Positions 18,966 through 27,734 of a stretch of DNA of 64,000 bases are shown piece by piece. The notes under the pieces are model-generated. The model did not search any database. It was not told the origin of the DNA and was given only the letters and a program-made list of their open reading frames with translations. Numbering within the stretch: the stretch's first letter is position 1; each line of letters opens with the position of its first letter. The position numbers and the translations under genes are program-made. Source of the DNA: Acidimicrobiia bacterium (GTDB lineage Bacteria; Actinomycetota; Acidimicrobiia; Spongiisociales; ZC4RG35); assembly GCA_028285585.1 (NCBI GenBank), contig JANQOU010000003.1, positions 1 to 64,000 on the forward strand. Reading direction: 5' to 3'.

Positions 18966-19869
18966 TTGGATCTCCCTTGAATTCCGGAACCCAGCCCGAG
19001 AACGTCTCGTCCACAAGTTCCAACAGATAGGCACCATAAGACGACTTCTTCAGTTGCTGTGCGAGGGCATAGAGTTCGTCGTCCCCGATGTATCCCATGC
19101 GCCATGCGATTTCTTCTGGGCAGGCGACTTGAAGCCCCTGCCTCTCTTGGACAGACGAGATGAAGTTTGCAGCCTGGAGTAAGGATTCCTGGGTGCCCGT
19201 GTCCATCCATGCGGTTCCTCTCCCTAGCAGCTCGACGCGCAACTGGCCGCGGTCTAGGTATTCGGAGTTGACTGACGTGATCTCCAGTTCTCCCCTGTCG
19301 GACGGCTCGACTTCCTTTGCGATCGAGATGACATCGTTGTCGTAGAAATACAGGCCGGTCACGGCAAAGTGCGACTTCGGTCGTGAGGGCTTCTCTTCGA
19401 TGGACAGGGCTTTGCCAGACTCGTCGAACTCAACTACGCCGTAGCGCTCCGGGTCTCGCACGTAATACGCAAACACCACGGCACCTTCCTTCAAGGAGGC
19501 TGCTCGCTGCACGCGATTGGTGATGCCATACCCAAAGAAGATGTTGTCTCCCAAGATGAGTGACACCGGGTCGTTGCCGATGAACTCCTCGCCAATGATG
19601 AACGCCTCGGCTAGGCCGTTTGGTGAGGGCTGCGTCGCATATTGAAAGGACAGGCCCCATTGCGACCCATCGCCCAGCACATCCTGGAATCGTGGTGCTT
19701 CCTGTGGAGTCGTTATCACCAGGATGTCTCGTATGCCGGCGAGCATGAGGATCGAGAGGGGGTAGTAGATCATTGGCTTGTCGAAGATGGGAAGCAATTG
19801 CTTCGACACGCCTCGAGTCACCGGGTAGAGACGAGTGCCCGAGCCTCCAGCGAGGATGATCCCTTTCAT
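18958..19869 (-). CDS. rmlA: Glucose-1-phosphate thymidylyltransferase
   Basis: A 303-residue RmlA/RfbA, the enzyme that makes dTDP-glucose from dTTP and glucose-1-phosphate. The nucleotide-binding signature [22 protein letters not shown] is complete, followed by [18 protein letters not shown] and [17 protein letters not shown]; the length matches the family. It is the first gene of a two-gene operon with the SAF-domain dehydrogenase. RmlB and RmlD are not encoded in the window, so dTDP-rhamnose synthesis would need genes elsewhere. The start ATG is unambiguous. Confidence 0.95.
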   Translation of the reverse strand: MKGIILAGGSGTRLYPVTRGVSKQLLPIFDKPMIYYPLSILMLAGIRDILVITTPQEAPRFQDVLGDGSQWGLSFQYATQPSPNGLAEAFIIGEEFIGNDPVSLILGDNIFFGYGITNRVQRAASLKEGAVVFAYYVRDPERYGVVEFDESGKALSIEEKPSRPKSHFAVTGLYFYDNDVISIAKEVEPSDRGELEITSVNSEYLDRGQLRVELLGRGTAWMDTGTQESLLQAANFISSVQERQGLQVACPEEIAWRMGYIGDDELYALAQQLKKSSYGAYLLELVDETFSGWVPEFKGDPSG

Positions 19870-20061
19870 GACGAGGCTTCACTCCATTCGGATTGCGTGA
19901 CGCTTCCCGTTGTTGGCTCGTCAATGCGCGTTTTCCCCATTGCCATTCTCGTCTTGGCCCCCACTCGGCTCGAAACTCAGAATCTAATCCAGAAACCCCG
20001 CTTCCATAACCCTTGGTTTCCGACCATCGAACCACTGTCCGTGGCGAACTAGAGTTGTGAT

Positions 20062-21099
20062 GTGACCCTTGGAGGAGGGCGTGGCGTCTTAGGAACGGCT
20101 TCGCTTGCGTCGCTGAAGTCTGCCGGCCTGACCGTAGATGAAGTTGCGTTGGTCAGTGCCGCCATAGAGCGGTTGGCGGTCTCACGTGACTGGTCTGGAT
20201 CTGAGACAGCGTCGTGGCATGTCGACTCACCGATCAAGCGGCAACAGGCCCTGGTGATTCCAATCCGCTTCTTGCTCGGCGAAGATGAGGCTGTTCACCT
20301 CTTCCTCAAGAAACTGCGACCCGCTGCGGACAATCCAGGTCGTCATGCCCGATATCTTGCCGCCGTTGAGCGCGGCCCCATTCTTTCTGAGCGGGTGACC
20401 CGTCTCGGTGCCACTCGAGGGGTGGGCGTGGGACGGGTGTTGGCCGCCGACCCGGAGCGGCTGGCCACTGTCACGCTCGGTGTTCAAGGAGAGCCGTTGA
20501 GAAAAGCGTGGAGCCGGGCCTTCGGGTTGCAGGCGAGGAGTCGAGTCTTGACGGTCTACCAGGCCATCGGCGATTCGATCGCTGTGATCGAATCGGCATC
20601 GCTGGGCGACGCCGAAGCCGTCCCCTATGTGGAAGAGTCGAGGCTGGGTGCGTTGGTGGAGTCGGCGTCTCCCTATTTGCGCCAAGAAGTGCTTAAACGC
20701 CTGGGTGCAGCGATTCGAGGTCTGTCTGAGGAGTGGCGTGCGGATCCTGCTCCCTTCTACCACTCTCATGGGGACCTCAATCGGAGCAACATCCTGATTG
20801 ACGGCAGTTCGATCAATCTCATCGACTTCGATTGGAGCCCTCGGCCGCGTTCATTCGATCTGGCGATGCTCTTGCTGAGATTGGAAATGGAGAGACCTCG
20901 ACTCAACAGGTGGACCCGGTCGGTGTCCGATCGGGTTGTTGACGGTTACGGCGATCCGGATGTCAGGGCGTCGGCACCGTATCTGCTTGTACGTCTCAAG
21001 AAGCTCACGTCCGGTGTTCGCTCCGCCGGTCGATCCGGGAATCGCGGCTTGTTCCGGCGCTTCTCCGCGGTGCTGAACGAGACTCTGCGGCAGCTTTGA
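20062..21099 (+). CDS. APH/choline-kinase-like phosphotransferase
   Basis: 345 residues with GTG as the apparent start. The C-terminal half carries the aminoglycoside phosphotransferase/kinase motifs: HSHGDLNRSNIL (Brenner motif with catalytic Asp and the following Asn) and INLIDFDWS (metal-binding Asp). The N-terminal nucleotide-binding lobe is weakly conserved (VIPIRFLL, FLKKLRP with a candidate Lys). In polysaccharide loci such proteins may phosphorylate a sugar or alcohol. There is no reason to call it a resistance gene. It stands alone, divergent from rmlA and convergent with the ABC exporter, whose stop codon is adjacent. Confidence 0.75.
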   Translation: MTLGGGRGVLGTASLASLKSAGLTVDEVALVSAAIERLAVSRDWSGSETASWHVDSPIKRQQALVIPIRFLLGEDEAVHLFLKKLRPAADNPGRHARYLAAVERGPILSERVTRLGATRGVGVGRVLAADPERLATVTLGVQGEPLRKAWSRAFGLQARSRVLTVYQAIGDSIAVIESASLGDAEAVPYVEESRLGALVESASPYLRQEVLKRLGAAIRGLSEEWRADPAPFYHSHGDLNRSNILIDGSSINLIDFDWSPRPRSFDLAMLLLRLEMERPRLNRWTRSVSDRVVDGYGDPDVRASAPYLLVRLKKLTSGVRSAGRSGNRGLFRRFSAVLNETLRQL

Positions 21100-22890
21100 T
21101 CAGCTCGTCATTCGCTTGAATGTCGGGTTCCGGTTCTGCAACTCTTCGTAGGTTCCTTGGTCTGTGATCCGGCCGTCTTCGAGGAGGATGATCTGGTCGC
21201 AGTTCCTCACCGTGGTAAGCCTGTGGGCGACGGTGAGGATTGTGTGCTCTCCTCGAAGATCCTCGATGGCTCTGAGGAGCTCAGCCTCGGTCACGTTGTC
21301 GAGTGAGGCAGTCCCTTCATCCAGAATGAGCACCGACGGGCGTCGATAGAGGGCGCGGGCAATGGCGACTCGCTGCCGTTGGCCGCCTGAGAGGCGGACA
21401 CCTCTCTCACCAACGATGGTGTCCAGGCCGTCGGGGAGCGAGTCGATGAAGCTCTCGAGCTGAGCCAGCTTCACTGCATCGGCCACGGCCGACTCGTCGA
21501 TCTGGTCGTCGGCCAGGCCATATCCGATGTTGCGGCGGATCGTGTCGTCGAGAAGATATATTGACTGGGGCACCAGCCCTATCGTCGAGTGCCAGCCCCT
21601 GAGGTTGTCACGGATTGGGGTCCCGTCGACGCTCACCGTGCCGCTGCTCGGTGCCAGCAAGCCCAGCACGAGATCGAGGAGCGTGGACTTGCCCGCTCCG
21701 GTCTCACCGACGATCCCGACAGACTCGCCTCGCTTGATGCTCAGGTTGATGTCGACGAGGGTTTGCTGATCCTCGGAGTAGCTGAAGTTCACGTTTGTGA
21801 GTTGGAGGGCGGAATTGAGGGATAGAGTCTCGACATCTCTCAGCGGCGGCGGCATCTCGGCAGCCTCGTCGATCTCGTTGAGTGACTCGGCCACCGCCTC
21901 GGCCACCGCGTGGCCGTAGCGGATCTTGTTGACACTTGACACGACACTGGAAGTTGCCGGCATCATTCGAAGGCCGGCATATGCGAACAGACCGATCGTC
22001 GGTAGGGCGAAAGTCCCGACCCCCGACGAACTGGTCACCGCGACGAAGCTGACGATGATGACGATCACAAGGGTCTCGATGGACACGGCTGGGACGAGGC
22101 CGAAAGAGACTGAGAGATAGCGTGCCCGCGCCAATTCTTCCCGCGAGTCCCGAAAGTCGCGACCGAAGAATCGCTCTCTGCCCAGGACCTTGACGTCTCG
22201 GATTCCGTGAAGACTCTGTTGAAGGGTGTTGATCGACTCCTGGACTGTTCGTTTGGAGACGTGACCGAGACGTCGGAGGGCAGGTCTGACCGACTGCACG
22301 ACCAGGATTGTCAGAGGGACCAAGATCCCGATCGTTGCCGCGGTGATTGTCGGGGCTGCCGCGATCAACACAGCGAGCAGGAAGATGAGCATGAAGGTCT
22401 GGGTGATGATCGAGGCGATAGGCATCAGATAGTTGGTGACGACTTCGTCAGCCGCCCAGGACGCGTTCCTGATCAGCTCAGAGCTGTTGTGCGAGATGTG
22501 AAACGAATAGGGCAGTGCCAGGTAGCCACGGAAGAGCCGTGCGGAGATTCGCGAACCCGCCCGAGCTGCGATCCGACTTTGCACATAGGCTCGGACCAAC
22601 TGGACTGAGGCCCGGATGATGAAGAACCCCCCGGCAATCAGGGCAAGTGTCTGCAACTGCCCCTCCGGGGTCCCACCAGGCAACCATTCAGTCACATCGC
22701 CAAGGACTGGCAGCACGAGAGCGGCACCGTCGAGGCTGGTCATCGCGGCGATGAGTGCTGCCACGACGAGTGCGGCAACCGATTCGGCTCCGGCGGCGAC
22801 GATTCCCATCAGGGCGACCAACAGCCACTTGGCGCGCTGTCCCGCCGGGATGAGGGTGCGGAGAATGCGATCTTCTCGTGACACGAGCAA
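21100..22890 (-). CDS. ABC exporter, fused permease-ATPase (PglK/MsbA type)
   Basis: A 596-residue half-transporter. Six membrane spans fill residues ~20-310, with a conserved NS-rich coupling region. The nucleotide-binding domain has Walker A GETGAGKS, Q-loop LVPQSIYLLDDTI, signature LSGGQRQRVAIARAL, Walker B SVLILDEGTASLD and the H-loop VAHRL. Such proteins flip lipid-linked oligosaccharides (PglK) or lipids (MsbA) as homodimers. With no Wzx-type flippase seen, this is the best candidate to flip the repeat unit. The start is TTG 22890 or GTG two codons later; the upstream neighbour on the same strand is the SDR gene at 22912. Confidence 0.92.
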   Translation of the reverse strand: MLVSREDRILRTLIPAGQRAKWLLVALMGIVAAGAESVAALVVAALIAAMTSLDGAALVLPVLGDVTEWLPGGTPEGQLQTLALIAGGFFIIRASVQLVRAYVQSRIAARAGSRISARLFRGYLALPYSFHISHNSSELIRNASWAADEVVTNYLMPIASIITQTFMLIFLLAVLIAAAPTITAATIGILVPLTILVVQSVRPALRRLGHVSKRTVQESINTLQQSLHGIRDVKVLGRERFFGRDFRDSREELARARYLSVSFGLVPAVSIETLVIVIIVSFVAVTSSSGVGTFALPTIGLFAYAGLRMMPATSSVVSSVNKIRYGHAVAEAVAESLNEIDEAAEMPPPLRDVETLSLNSALQLTNVNFSYSEDQQTLVDINLSIKRGESVGIVGETGAGKSTLLDLVLGLLAPSSGTVSVDGTPIRDNLRGWHSTIGLVPQSIYLLDDTIRRNIGYGLADDQIDESAVADAVKLAQLESFIDSLPDGLDTIVGERGVRLSGGQRQRVAIARALYRRPSVLILDEGTASLDNVTEAELLRAIEDLRGEHTILTVAHRLTTVRNCDQIILLEDGRITDQGTYEELQNRNPTFKRMTS

Positions 22891-22911
22891 CGAGCCGTCA
22901 GGTTAGGAGAC

Positions 22912-23970
22912 TCAGAGAGCTGTGCTTGGCGGTTGCTCGGGCTCTGGAGACAGGTCGAGCAACTCACCGTCGATCAGCACGTCGTCGAGGATCTTCGTGA
23001 ACTTGCTCAGAAGCGTGTACCAGTCAAGTGTGATCGTCTCCGGTGTCCGATCGGTAATGCCCCGTTCGAGCGCATCGACGATGTCGGCCACACCGTCGCC
23101 GGCGTCGTGTTGTGCCCTCCATCCGGTTGCTTCGATCTTCTCGAAGCCGACCCGATATGAGCGGTGATCCGGGTCGCCATACCATTCGATCTCAACGTCG
23201 CCGGGGACGGTCTCGGCAACCAACTCTCCCAGCGGGCCCACCTGATAGACGTTGTTGGCCGACCCGACGTTGAAGATCTCACCGTTCACCTGCGAGGTCG
23301 CAGCATCGAGCATGTGGATCATGGCCGACGAAGTGTCTTTGACGTGGACCATTGGGCGCCACTGCGAGCCGTCGCGCATCAGCGGGAGCTTCCCAGTTCG
23401 CCATGCGCCGTAGGTCATACCGTTGATTGCCAAGTCGAATCTCATGCGAGGAGAAAACCCAAAGACGGTCGCCTGCCTCACGACAACGACGGTGAAGGTG
23501 TTGTCGAACAACTCGAGCACTCCTTCTTCTGCTGCGAGGTTTGCTTTTGCGTATGTGGTCAGAGGGTTTGTCGGAGAGTCTTCGACAGATATGGAGTCTG
23601 CATCCTGAAAGCCGTAGACGGAACAGGACGAGGGGAGAATGTACCGGGACACCCCTTCCTGCTTGGCCATTTCGGCGCAGCGAACACGTGCCCTGTGATT
23701 GATCGCCCAAGTGGCCTCCTGGAACAGTTCTCCGGAGGGGTCGTTCGATATCGCCGCGAGGTCGATGACGGCGTCGACACCATCGAAGTGCTTTGGCTCC
23801 AGTCTCCGGTTGTCGCAGCCGACCATCTCCAAGTTCGGGTGGTCCGTGAGTAGCGACCGGCCGAAGAAGAATCGGTCGGCAACTCTGACTTCGTGTTCCT
23901 GTTCCAGCAGCATGGGCACCAGGGTCGTCCCGATGTAACCGCCACCACCAGTGACGAGCACCCGGTTCAT
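22912..23970 (-). CDS. NAD-dependent epimerase/dehydratase with altered active-site Lys
   Basis: A 352-residue extended SDR. The NAD motif VLVTGGGGYIGTT is intact and SSCSVYG supplies the catalytic Ser region. At the expected Y-x3-K site the sequence reads YAKAN, so the lysine position is Asn with a lysine two residues earlier. The C-terminal half has MVHVKDTSSAMIHML and NVGSANNVYQV as in sugar epimerases. It overlaps the rmlC stop by four bases (ATGA), forming the operon rmlC, SDR, ABC exporter. It may be an epimerase, dehydratase or reductase of a keto-deoxy sugar; the substitution leaves activity open. Confidence 0.82.
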   Translation of the reverse strand: MNRVLVTGGGGYIGTTLVPMLLEQEHEVRVADRFFFGRSLLTDHPNLEMVGCDNRRLEPKHFDGVDAVIDLAAISNDPSGELFQEATWAINHRARVRCAEMAKQEGVSRYILPSSCSVYGFQDADSISVEDSPTNPLTTYAKANLAAEEGVLELFDNTFTVVVVRQATVFGFSPRMRFDLAINGMTYGAWRTGKLPLMRDGSQWRPMVHVKDTSSAMIHMLDAATSQVNGEIFNVGSANNVYQVGPLGELVAETVPGDVEIEWYGDPDHRSYRVGFEKIEATGWRAQHDAGDGVADIVDALERGITDRTPETITLDWYTLLSKFTKILDDVLIDGELLDLSPEPEQPPSTAL

Positions 23971-24533
23971 CTACTGGCCTCGAAGTAGGGAGGCAGATCC
24001 GCGAAAGCAGGCTGAGCCTGGTCTTTGTCGGACACGACTGCCTCGTTGTGCTCGACGGGCCATGGGATCGCCAGATCCGGGTCGTCCCATGCCACCCCTT
24101 TGTCGACGTCAGGGCTCCAATAGTCGGTGACTTTGTACGCCACTTCGGTGTCGGGCTGGATTGTGCAGAAGCCGTGGCCGAAACCTGGTGGCACATAGAT
24201 CTGTGCCCAGTTCTCAGCGGTGAGCTCGGCAGCCACATGGTTCCCGTATGTGGGTGAGCCGACGCGTAGGTCGACCACCACGTCCCAGACACCCCCTTTG
24301 ACGACGCGCACCAACTTGGCGATGGCCATGGGCGGTACTTGGAAGTGGATTCCGCGCACGGTGCCAACTGTGGCCGACAGCGAATGGTTGTCCTGGACGA
24401 ACACATCTTTGATGCCGTGCTCCTCGAGGGACCGTTTGTTGTAGACCTCGGAGAAGAACCCGCGGCCGTCCCGGTGCTTCGTCGGGGTCACCAGTAGCAC
24501 GCCATCGAGGCCAAGCTGTCGTATCTCGGTCAA
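23967..24533 (-). CDS. rmlC: dTDP-4-dehydrorhamnose 3,5-epimerase-like protein
   Basis: A 188-residue cupin of full RmlC length that epimerises C3 and C5 of dTDP-4-keto-6-deoxyglucose. Recognisable motifs are RDGRGFFSEVYN, FVQDNHSLSATVGTVRGIHFQ (including the catalytic His), VVKGGVWDVVVDLR and YVPPGFGHGF. The TTG start is forced, because an in-frame stop lies two codons upstream. It heads the operon with the SDR and ABC exporter. RmlB and RmlD are absent here, so the product may be rhamnose or another 6-deoxy sugar. Confidence 0.92.
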   Translation of the reverse strand: MTEIRQLGLDGVLLVTPTKHRDGRGFFSEVYNKRSLEEHGIKDVFVQDNHSLSATVGTVRGIHFQVPPMAIAKLVRVVKGGVWDVVVDLRVGSPTYGNHVAAELTAENWAQIYVPPGFGHGFCTIQPDTEVAYKVTDYWSPDVDKGVAWDDPDLAIPWPVEHNEAVVSDKDQAQPAFADLPPYFEASR

Positions 24534-24652
24534 GAGTCACCACTTTCGCGTAGCCCGCGCAGGTGTTCTTTCCATCTCACGGAATGCCCCCAAACTCGTT
24601 GTGCCCGTGACCTGAGGCGGTCCAAGCGGACACGTTAGCGGAGAGTAGTCAC

Positions 24653-25780
24653 ATGTCACGATGTGCGTTTAGTCGTCTCTTGGAGTTATGGGCGAATGGC
24701 TTACTACGGTTTGTTGATCGGATGAGATCCCGGATCCCAATCGCCTCACCCGGCCCGAAGCGCCTGTTGCTTGGGGTGCTCGCAACCACTGCCCTGTTGA
24801 TCGTGTCGTCGCTGCCGGTAGCCGGTCAGATTGCGGCGGTGCCCGGCTCGATAGCGTCGATCGGCTGCTCCAACACGCATCAAGCAGTCGAAGGATATTT
24901 GCGGTTCTCGTCGCGAGATTCACTTGCGAACACCGCCCAAGGATCACAGGCGATGGCCGAGTGGGCCAACACACCGGACCCTTGGGAGCTGTATTTGGGG
25001 GAGAGGCCGGCTGCCGGCTACACAGCTGTCTGGCTGAACTTGTGTGAGCGGATCGGCACTGGTCTCACCGTGGAGAACACCGAGGCGGTGCTTGCCCAGA
25101 TCTGGCAGCACGACCCGGATGCCGATGTCTATATCTCGCCGCTCAACTTCTATGTGGAGGAAACGTGTGCGGCCACCGGTGGCAACACGATCTCGAATCA
25201 GGGAGCCGCAGTGGCGGACGCCATGACCGGGAAGTATCCCCTGGTGCGACGAGGGCCGGATCTCGGACCAATGGGCCCTGAGGTCCTCAGGGACGACTTC
25301 TGCCACCTTTCCAATTCCGGCACGCGTTATGCCGGTGCCCAGCTTATGGAGTTCTTTGACGGCGTCCCTCTCTCACCCACCACGACAGAGCCGGACGGCG
25401 AGACGACGAGCACCACGGCACACACCGGATCGATTACGTCGGTTGCGACATCGTCGACCTCGACGACTTCGAGCACATCCACCACCTCTTCGAGCACGTC
25501 CACGACGTCGACCACGGTGGTGTCGTCCGTATCTTCTGCGACTGCATTCTCCCCATCGACAGCTGTTGTTCCCGGGCTTGCACCTTCGGAGCCCGGCGAA
25601 GCCGGGCCGACCGACATAGGTTCGACCAAGCCACTTGACAGCCGCCGGCCAAGCTGGTTCTTCTATCTGTTGGCGGCCGTCGGGGCAGCCGGCTTGGGTT
25701 ACGTGGGCCGGCGGCGATTGGGCAGAGGCCAGGATGATGCCGATGTGACACGGGAGGGGACAGATGAGCCAAAGACCTGA
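24653..25780 (+). CDS. Exported SGNH-like protein with Ser/Thr stalk and membrane anchor
   Basis: 375 residues. A hydrophobic segment near residues 37-58 is a likely signal sequence or anchor after a basic N-terminus. The ectodomain (~60-235) has SIGCSNTHQ early and DDFCHLSNSG late. The latter fits the D-x2-H catalytic pair of SGNH hydrolases, while the usual GDS serine motif is altered to GCSN. Residues ~240-300 are a Ser/Thr-rich low-complexity stalk, followed by a membrane span and an Arg-rich tail. It could be a surface esterase acting on acyl groups of the polysaccharide. It overlaps the GT2 gene by 17 bases. Confidence 0.62.
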   Translation: MSRCAFSRLLELWANGLLRFVDRMRSRIPIASPGPKRLLLGVLATTALLIVSSLPVAGQIAAVPGSIASIGCSNTHQAVEGYLRFSSRDSLANTAQGSQAMAEWANTPDPWELYLGERPAAGYTAVWLNLCERIGTGLTVENTEAVLAQIWQHDPDADVYISPLNFYVEETCAATGGNTISNQGAAVADAMTGKYPLVRRGPDLGPMGPEVLRDDFCHLSNSGTRYAGAQLMEFFDGVPLSPTTTEPDGETTSTTAHTGSITSVATSSTSTTSSTSTTSSSTSTTSTTVVSSVSSATAFSPSTAVVPGLAPSEPGEAGPTDIGSTKPLDSRRPSWFFYLLAAVGAAGLGYVGRRRLGRGQDDADVTREGTDEPKT

Positions 25781-26681
25781 GTTCTCGGTGGTTGTGGTCG
25801 GCTACAACTCTGCCGCCCACGTGGGTGCAATGGTTGGTGAGCTTGAGTCGGCCCTCGCCGAGCTGTCAGTGGAGGTCGTCGTCGTCGACAACGCCTCCAG
25901 TGATGAGACCTTTGACGTCGCCAGGGACGCCATCGGAAACGGCAGGGCGATCAGGCTCGAGGAGAACGTCGGCTACGGCCGTGGGGCAAACGAGGGGCTG
26001 AAGGTGGCTCGCGGGCGATACGTGATTGTGTCCAATGACGATATCTCGACGAATGCCCGGTCGGTTTCCCTGCTCAAGGACGCGCTCGATGCAAATCCCG
26101 ACCGCTGGCTGGCTGCCCCGGCGTTGACCGACCCGAGTGGTGAGGTGCAGGTCGGCGGGAGGCGTTTCTTGCCGGGTTTGCGCGACGAGTTTGCTCGCAT
26201 CGGTGACACCTTGCGGCGTCGCCACACCCGTTTGCAACTGCCGACATCGGGCCCACCGGTCGAGATCGAGTTCCTTCTCGCCGCCTTTCTGATGGCTGAA
26301 CGTGATCGGCTCCTGAGCATCGGGGGTTTCTCCGAGGCTTTCTTCATGCTTGGTGAGGACATCGACCTGTGCCGGCGAGTGAAACATCTCGGAGGCAAAG
26401 TGGTCTATGTCCCCGAGGCCGTGGTCCGTCACGACCAGGGGCTTGCAGAAGATCGCCGGGTCCGCGGACATGAGTTCTCGGTGAGGATGCTCGGTGCGCG
26501 CAACACCTATTACCGAATCTGGCTGACCAAACCCGAGAGGTCGGCCGTCAACCTGATCAGGGCGTTCGGCTTCTCCGATCAGCCTTTTCGGTTGAGGTAT
26601 CACATTCCCAAGGTGATACGAGATGGTGACAGCCTTCGCGACTATCGGGTGCCCGAGCCGTTGCGGCTTCGCAACGTGTGA
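25764..26681 (+). CDS. GT2-family glycosyltransferase (rhamnosyltransferase-like)
   Basis: A 305-residue inverting GT-A glycosyltransferase. It opens with SVVVVGYNSA and VVVVDNASSDET (nucleotide-binding), then ENVGYGRGANEG, VSNDD as the DxD-like metal site, and GEDIDLCRR, the catalytic-base region typical of WbbL/rhamnosyltransferase-like members. A GGGAGGGG ribosome-binding site precedes ATG 25764. It is coupled to the stalked SGNH-like gene and converges with the GT8 gene, overlapping it by 40 bases. With RmlA and RmlC close by, a deoxyhexose donor is plausible but unproven. Confidence 0.88.
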   Translation: MSQRPEFSVVVVGYNSAAHVGAMVGELESALAELSVEVVVVDNASSDETFDVARDAIGNGRAIRLEENVGYGRGANEGLKVARGRYVIVSNDDISTNARSVSLLKDALDANPDRWLAAPALTDPSGEVQVGGRRFLPGLRDEFARIGDTLRRRHTRLQLPTSGPPVEIEFLLAAFLMAERDRLLSIGGFSEAFFMLGEDIDLCRRVKHLGGKVVYVPEAVVRHDQGLAEDRRVRGHEFSVRMLGARNTYYRIWLTKPERSAVNLIRAFGFSDQPFRLRYHIPKVIRDGDSLRDYRVPEPLRLRNV

Positions 26682-27595
26682 TAGCGCAGCGCTGCGTGTT
26701 TTCTGATCCTGCGGTAGCCTTCGATGACCCATGCGCGCGGTGACCGCGTCCAATACCACGTCTCCCATTTCCGGCGCTCGTCCCCGTCGGCAAACCAACC
26801 GCCGGCGGCGAGAGCCTTGCGATACTCGACTCCGCCGTGACCCCAATACCCAGGCATCCATGGCTTTCGCGGCCCGGTGAAGTGGTAGATCGACGCCTCG
26901 GTGAGCAGCCTTTCTCGAAGCGCAGATGCAGCCTTGTCGGTCGAGGTTGTTTGAGAGGCAAAACGTGGCACCGAGGGGACCATCACGTTCCACTTCGGGT
27001 CAAGAGCGGTCCACCGTTCCGTCAACACTGCGTTGAGCGCATCCTGGTCTGAGTGCCGCATCACATCGGAGTGGTTCCTCACGAATTCGAATGCACGTTC
27101 GGGGATCGACTCAGAGGTCCACATCGCGACATTGATCATCAGCACTCCCGAGTTGAAGTACTCGGCTTCGGGATCGAGCCCGAGGTCGATGCTGGTGCCC
27201 TTCCCAAACACCGCACCCACGTCGAGATTGTGGAAGTCGCGAACCGCGAGAATCGGATCGGATGTGTCCTGGGCCTGCTCCCAGAGCTTGCTGAGGTCAG
27301 ATCTGACGAGAAGGTCGCCGTCCAGGTAGAGCGCCCATCTCGTCGAATCGCCCAGAATCTCGGGGATGAGAAGCCGGAGGTAATTGGCGGTTGAGCCCCA
27401 CTTGGTCGTCTTCAGTCCAGTGAATCGTGCTTGATCGGCCGTGTGCCAGTTGATGAGGGTGCCCGGTCTTGCCTGCGTGATCACCCGCTCCAACCGTTGC
27501 CTGGCGTCGTCGCCGATGCCGCCGTCGACGATGACAACTCGCAGCCCGCCTGTGGTTTCCAGCTTCTCCAGAGCAGTGTGGAGGGTCACGCCCAA
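26642..27595 (-). CDS. GT8-family glycosyltransferase (LgtC-like), N-terminus uncertain
   Basis: 317 residues in the track. GT8 motifs are clear: YLDGDLLV (DxD metal site), FNSGVLMIN, DQDALN and the late HFTGPRKPW; the family uses UDP-Glc or UDP-Gal. The start is doubtful. In frame upstream of TTG 27595 lies LTLVVGSDDSYALGLG, the natural N-terminus of a GT8 enzyme, but that stretch has no ATG, GTG or TTG before an in-frame TAG (27698-27700). A CTG at 27637, or a frameshift at the six-G run near 27655-27660, could supply it. The gene is convergent with the GT2 gene and co-directional with the beta-helix gene upstream. Confidence 0.8.
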   Translation of the reverse strand: MGVTLHTALEKLETTGGLRVVIVDGGIGDDARQRLERVITQARPGTLINWHTADQARFTGLKTTKWGSTANYLRLLIPEILGDSTRWALYLDGDLLVRSDLSKLWEQAQDTSDPILAVRDFHNLDVGAVFGKGTSIDLGLDPEAEYFNSGVLMINVAMWTSESIPERAFEFVRNHSDVMRHSDQDALNAVLTERWTALDPKWNVMVPSVPRFASQTTSTDKAASALRERLLTEASIYHFTGPRKPWMPGYWGHGGVEYRKALAAGGWFADGDERRKWETWYWTRSPRAWVIEGYRRIRKHAALRYHTLRSRNGSGTR

Positions 27596-27734
27596 ACCCA
27601 GGGCATAGCTGTCGTCTGACCCGACGACGAGGGTCAGTTCTGGATCAGGGGGAGGCCCCCCTTCTTGCCCTGTTTCGGATTCGATGGAGATAGCAGACTA
27701 GCCATGGGCGGCCGGTCTGCTACCTCCGGTCGTC

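Noticed and set aside
20062-21099. Aminoglycoside resistance gene
   Set aside because: Only the general APH fold motifs are present and the setting is polysaccharide synthesis; many kinases share them.
25440-25535. Repetitive TCGACGACT/AGCACGTCC-like stretch that resembles a microsatellite or CRISPR-like repeat
   Set aside because: It is in frame and encodes the Ser/Thr stalk of an exported protein; no spacers or fixed repeat unit.
25866-26993. 375-residue minus-strand ORF
   Set aside because: Antisense to the GT2 gene and overlapping GT8; low-complexity shadow.
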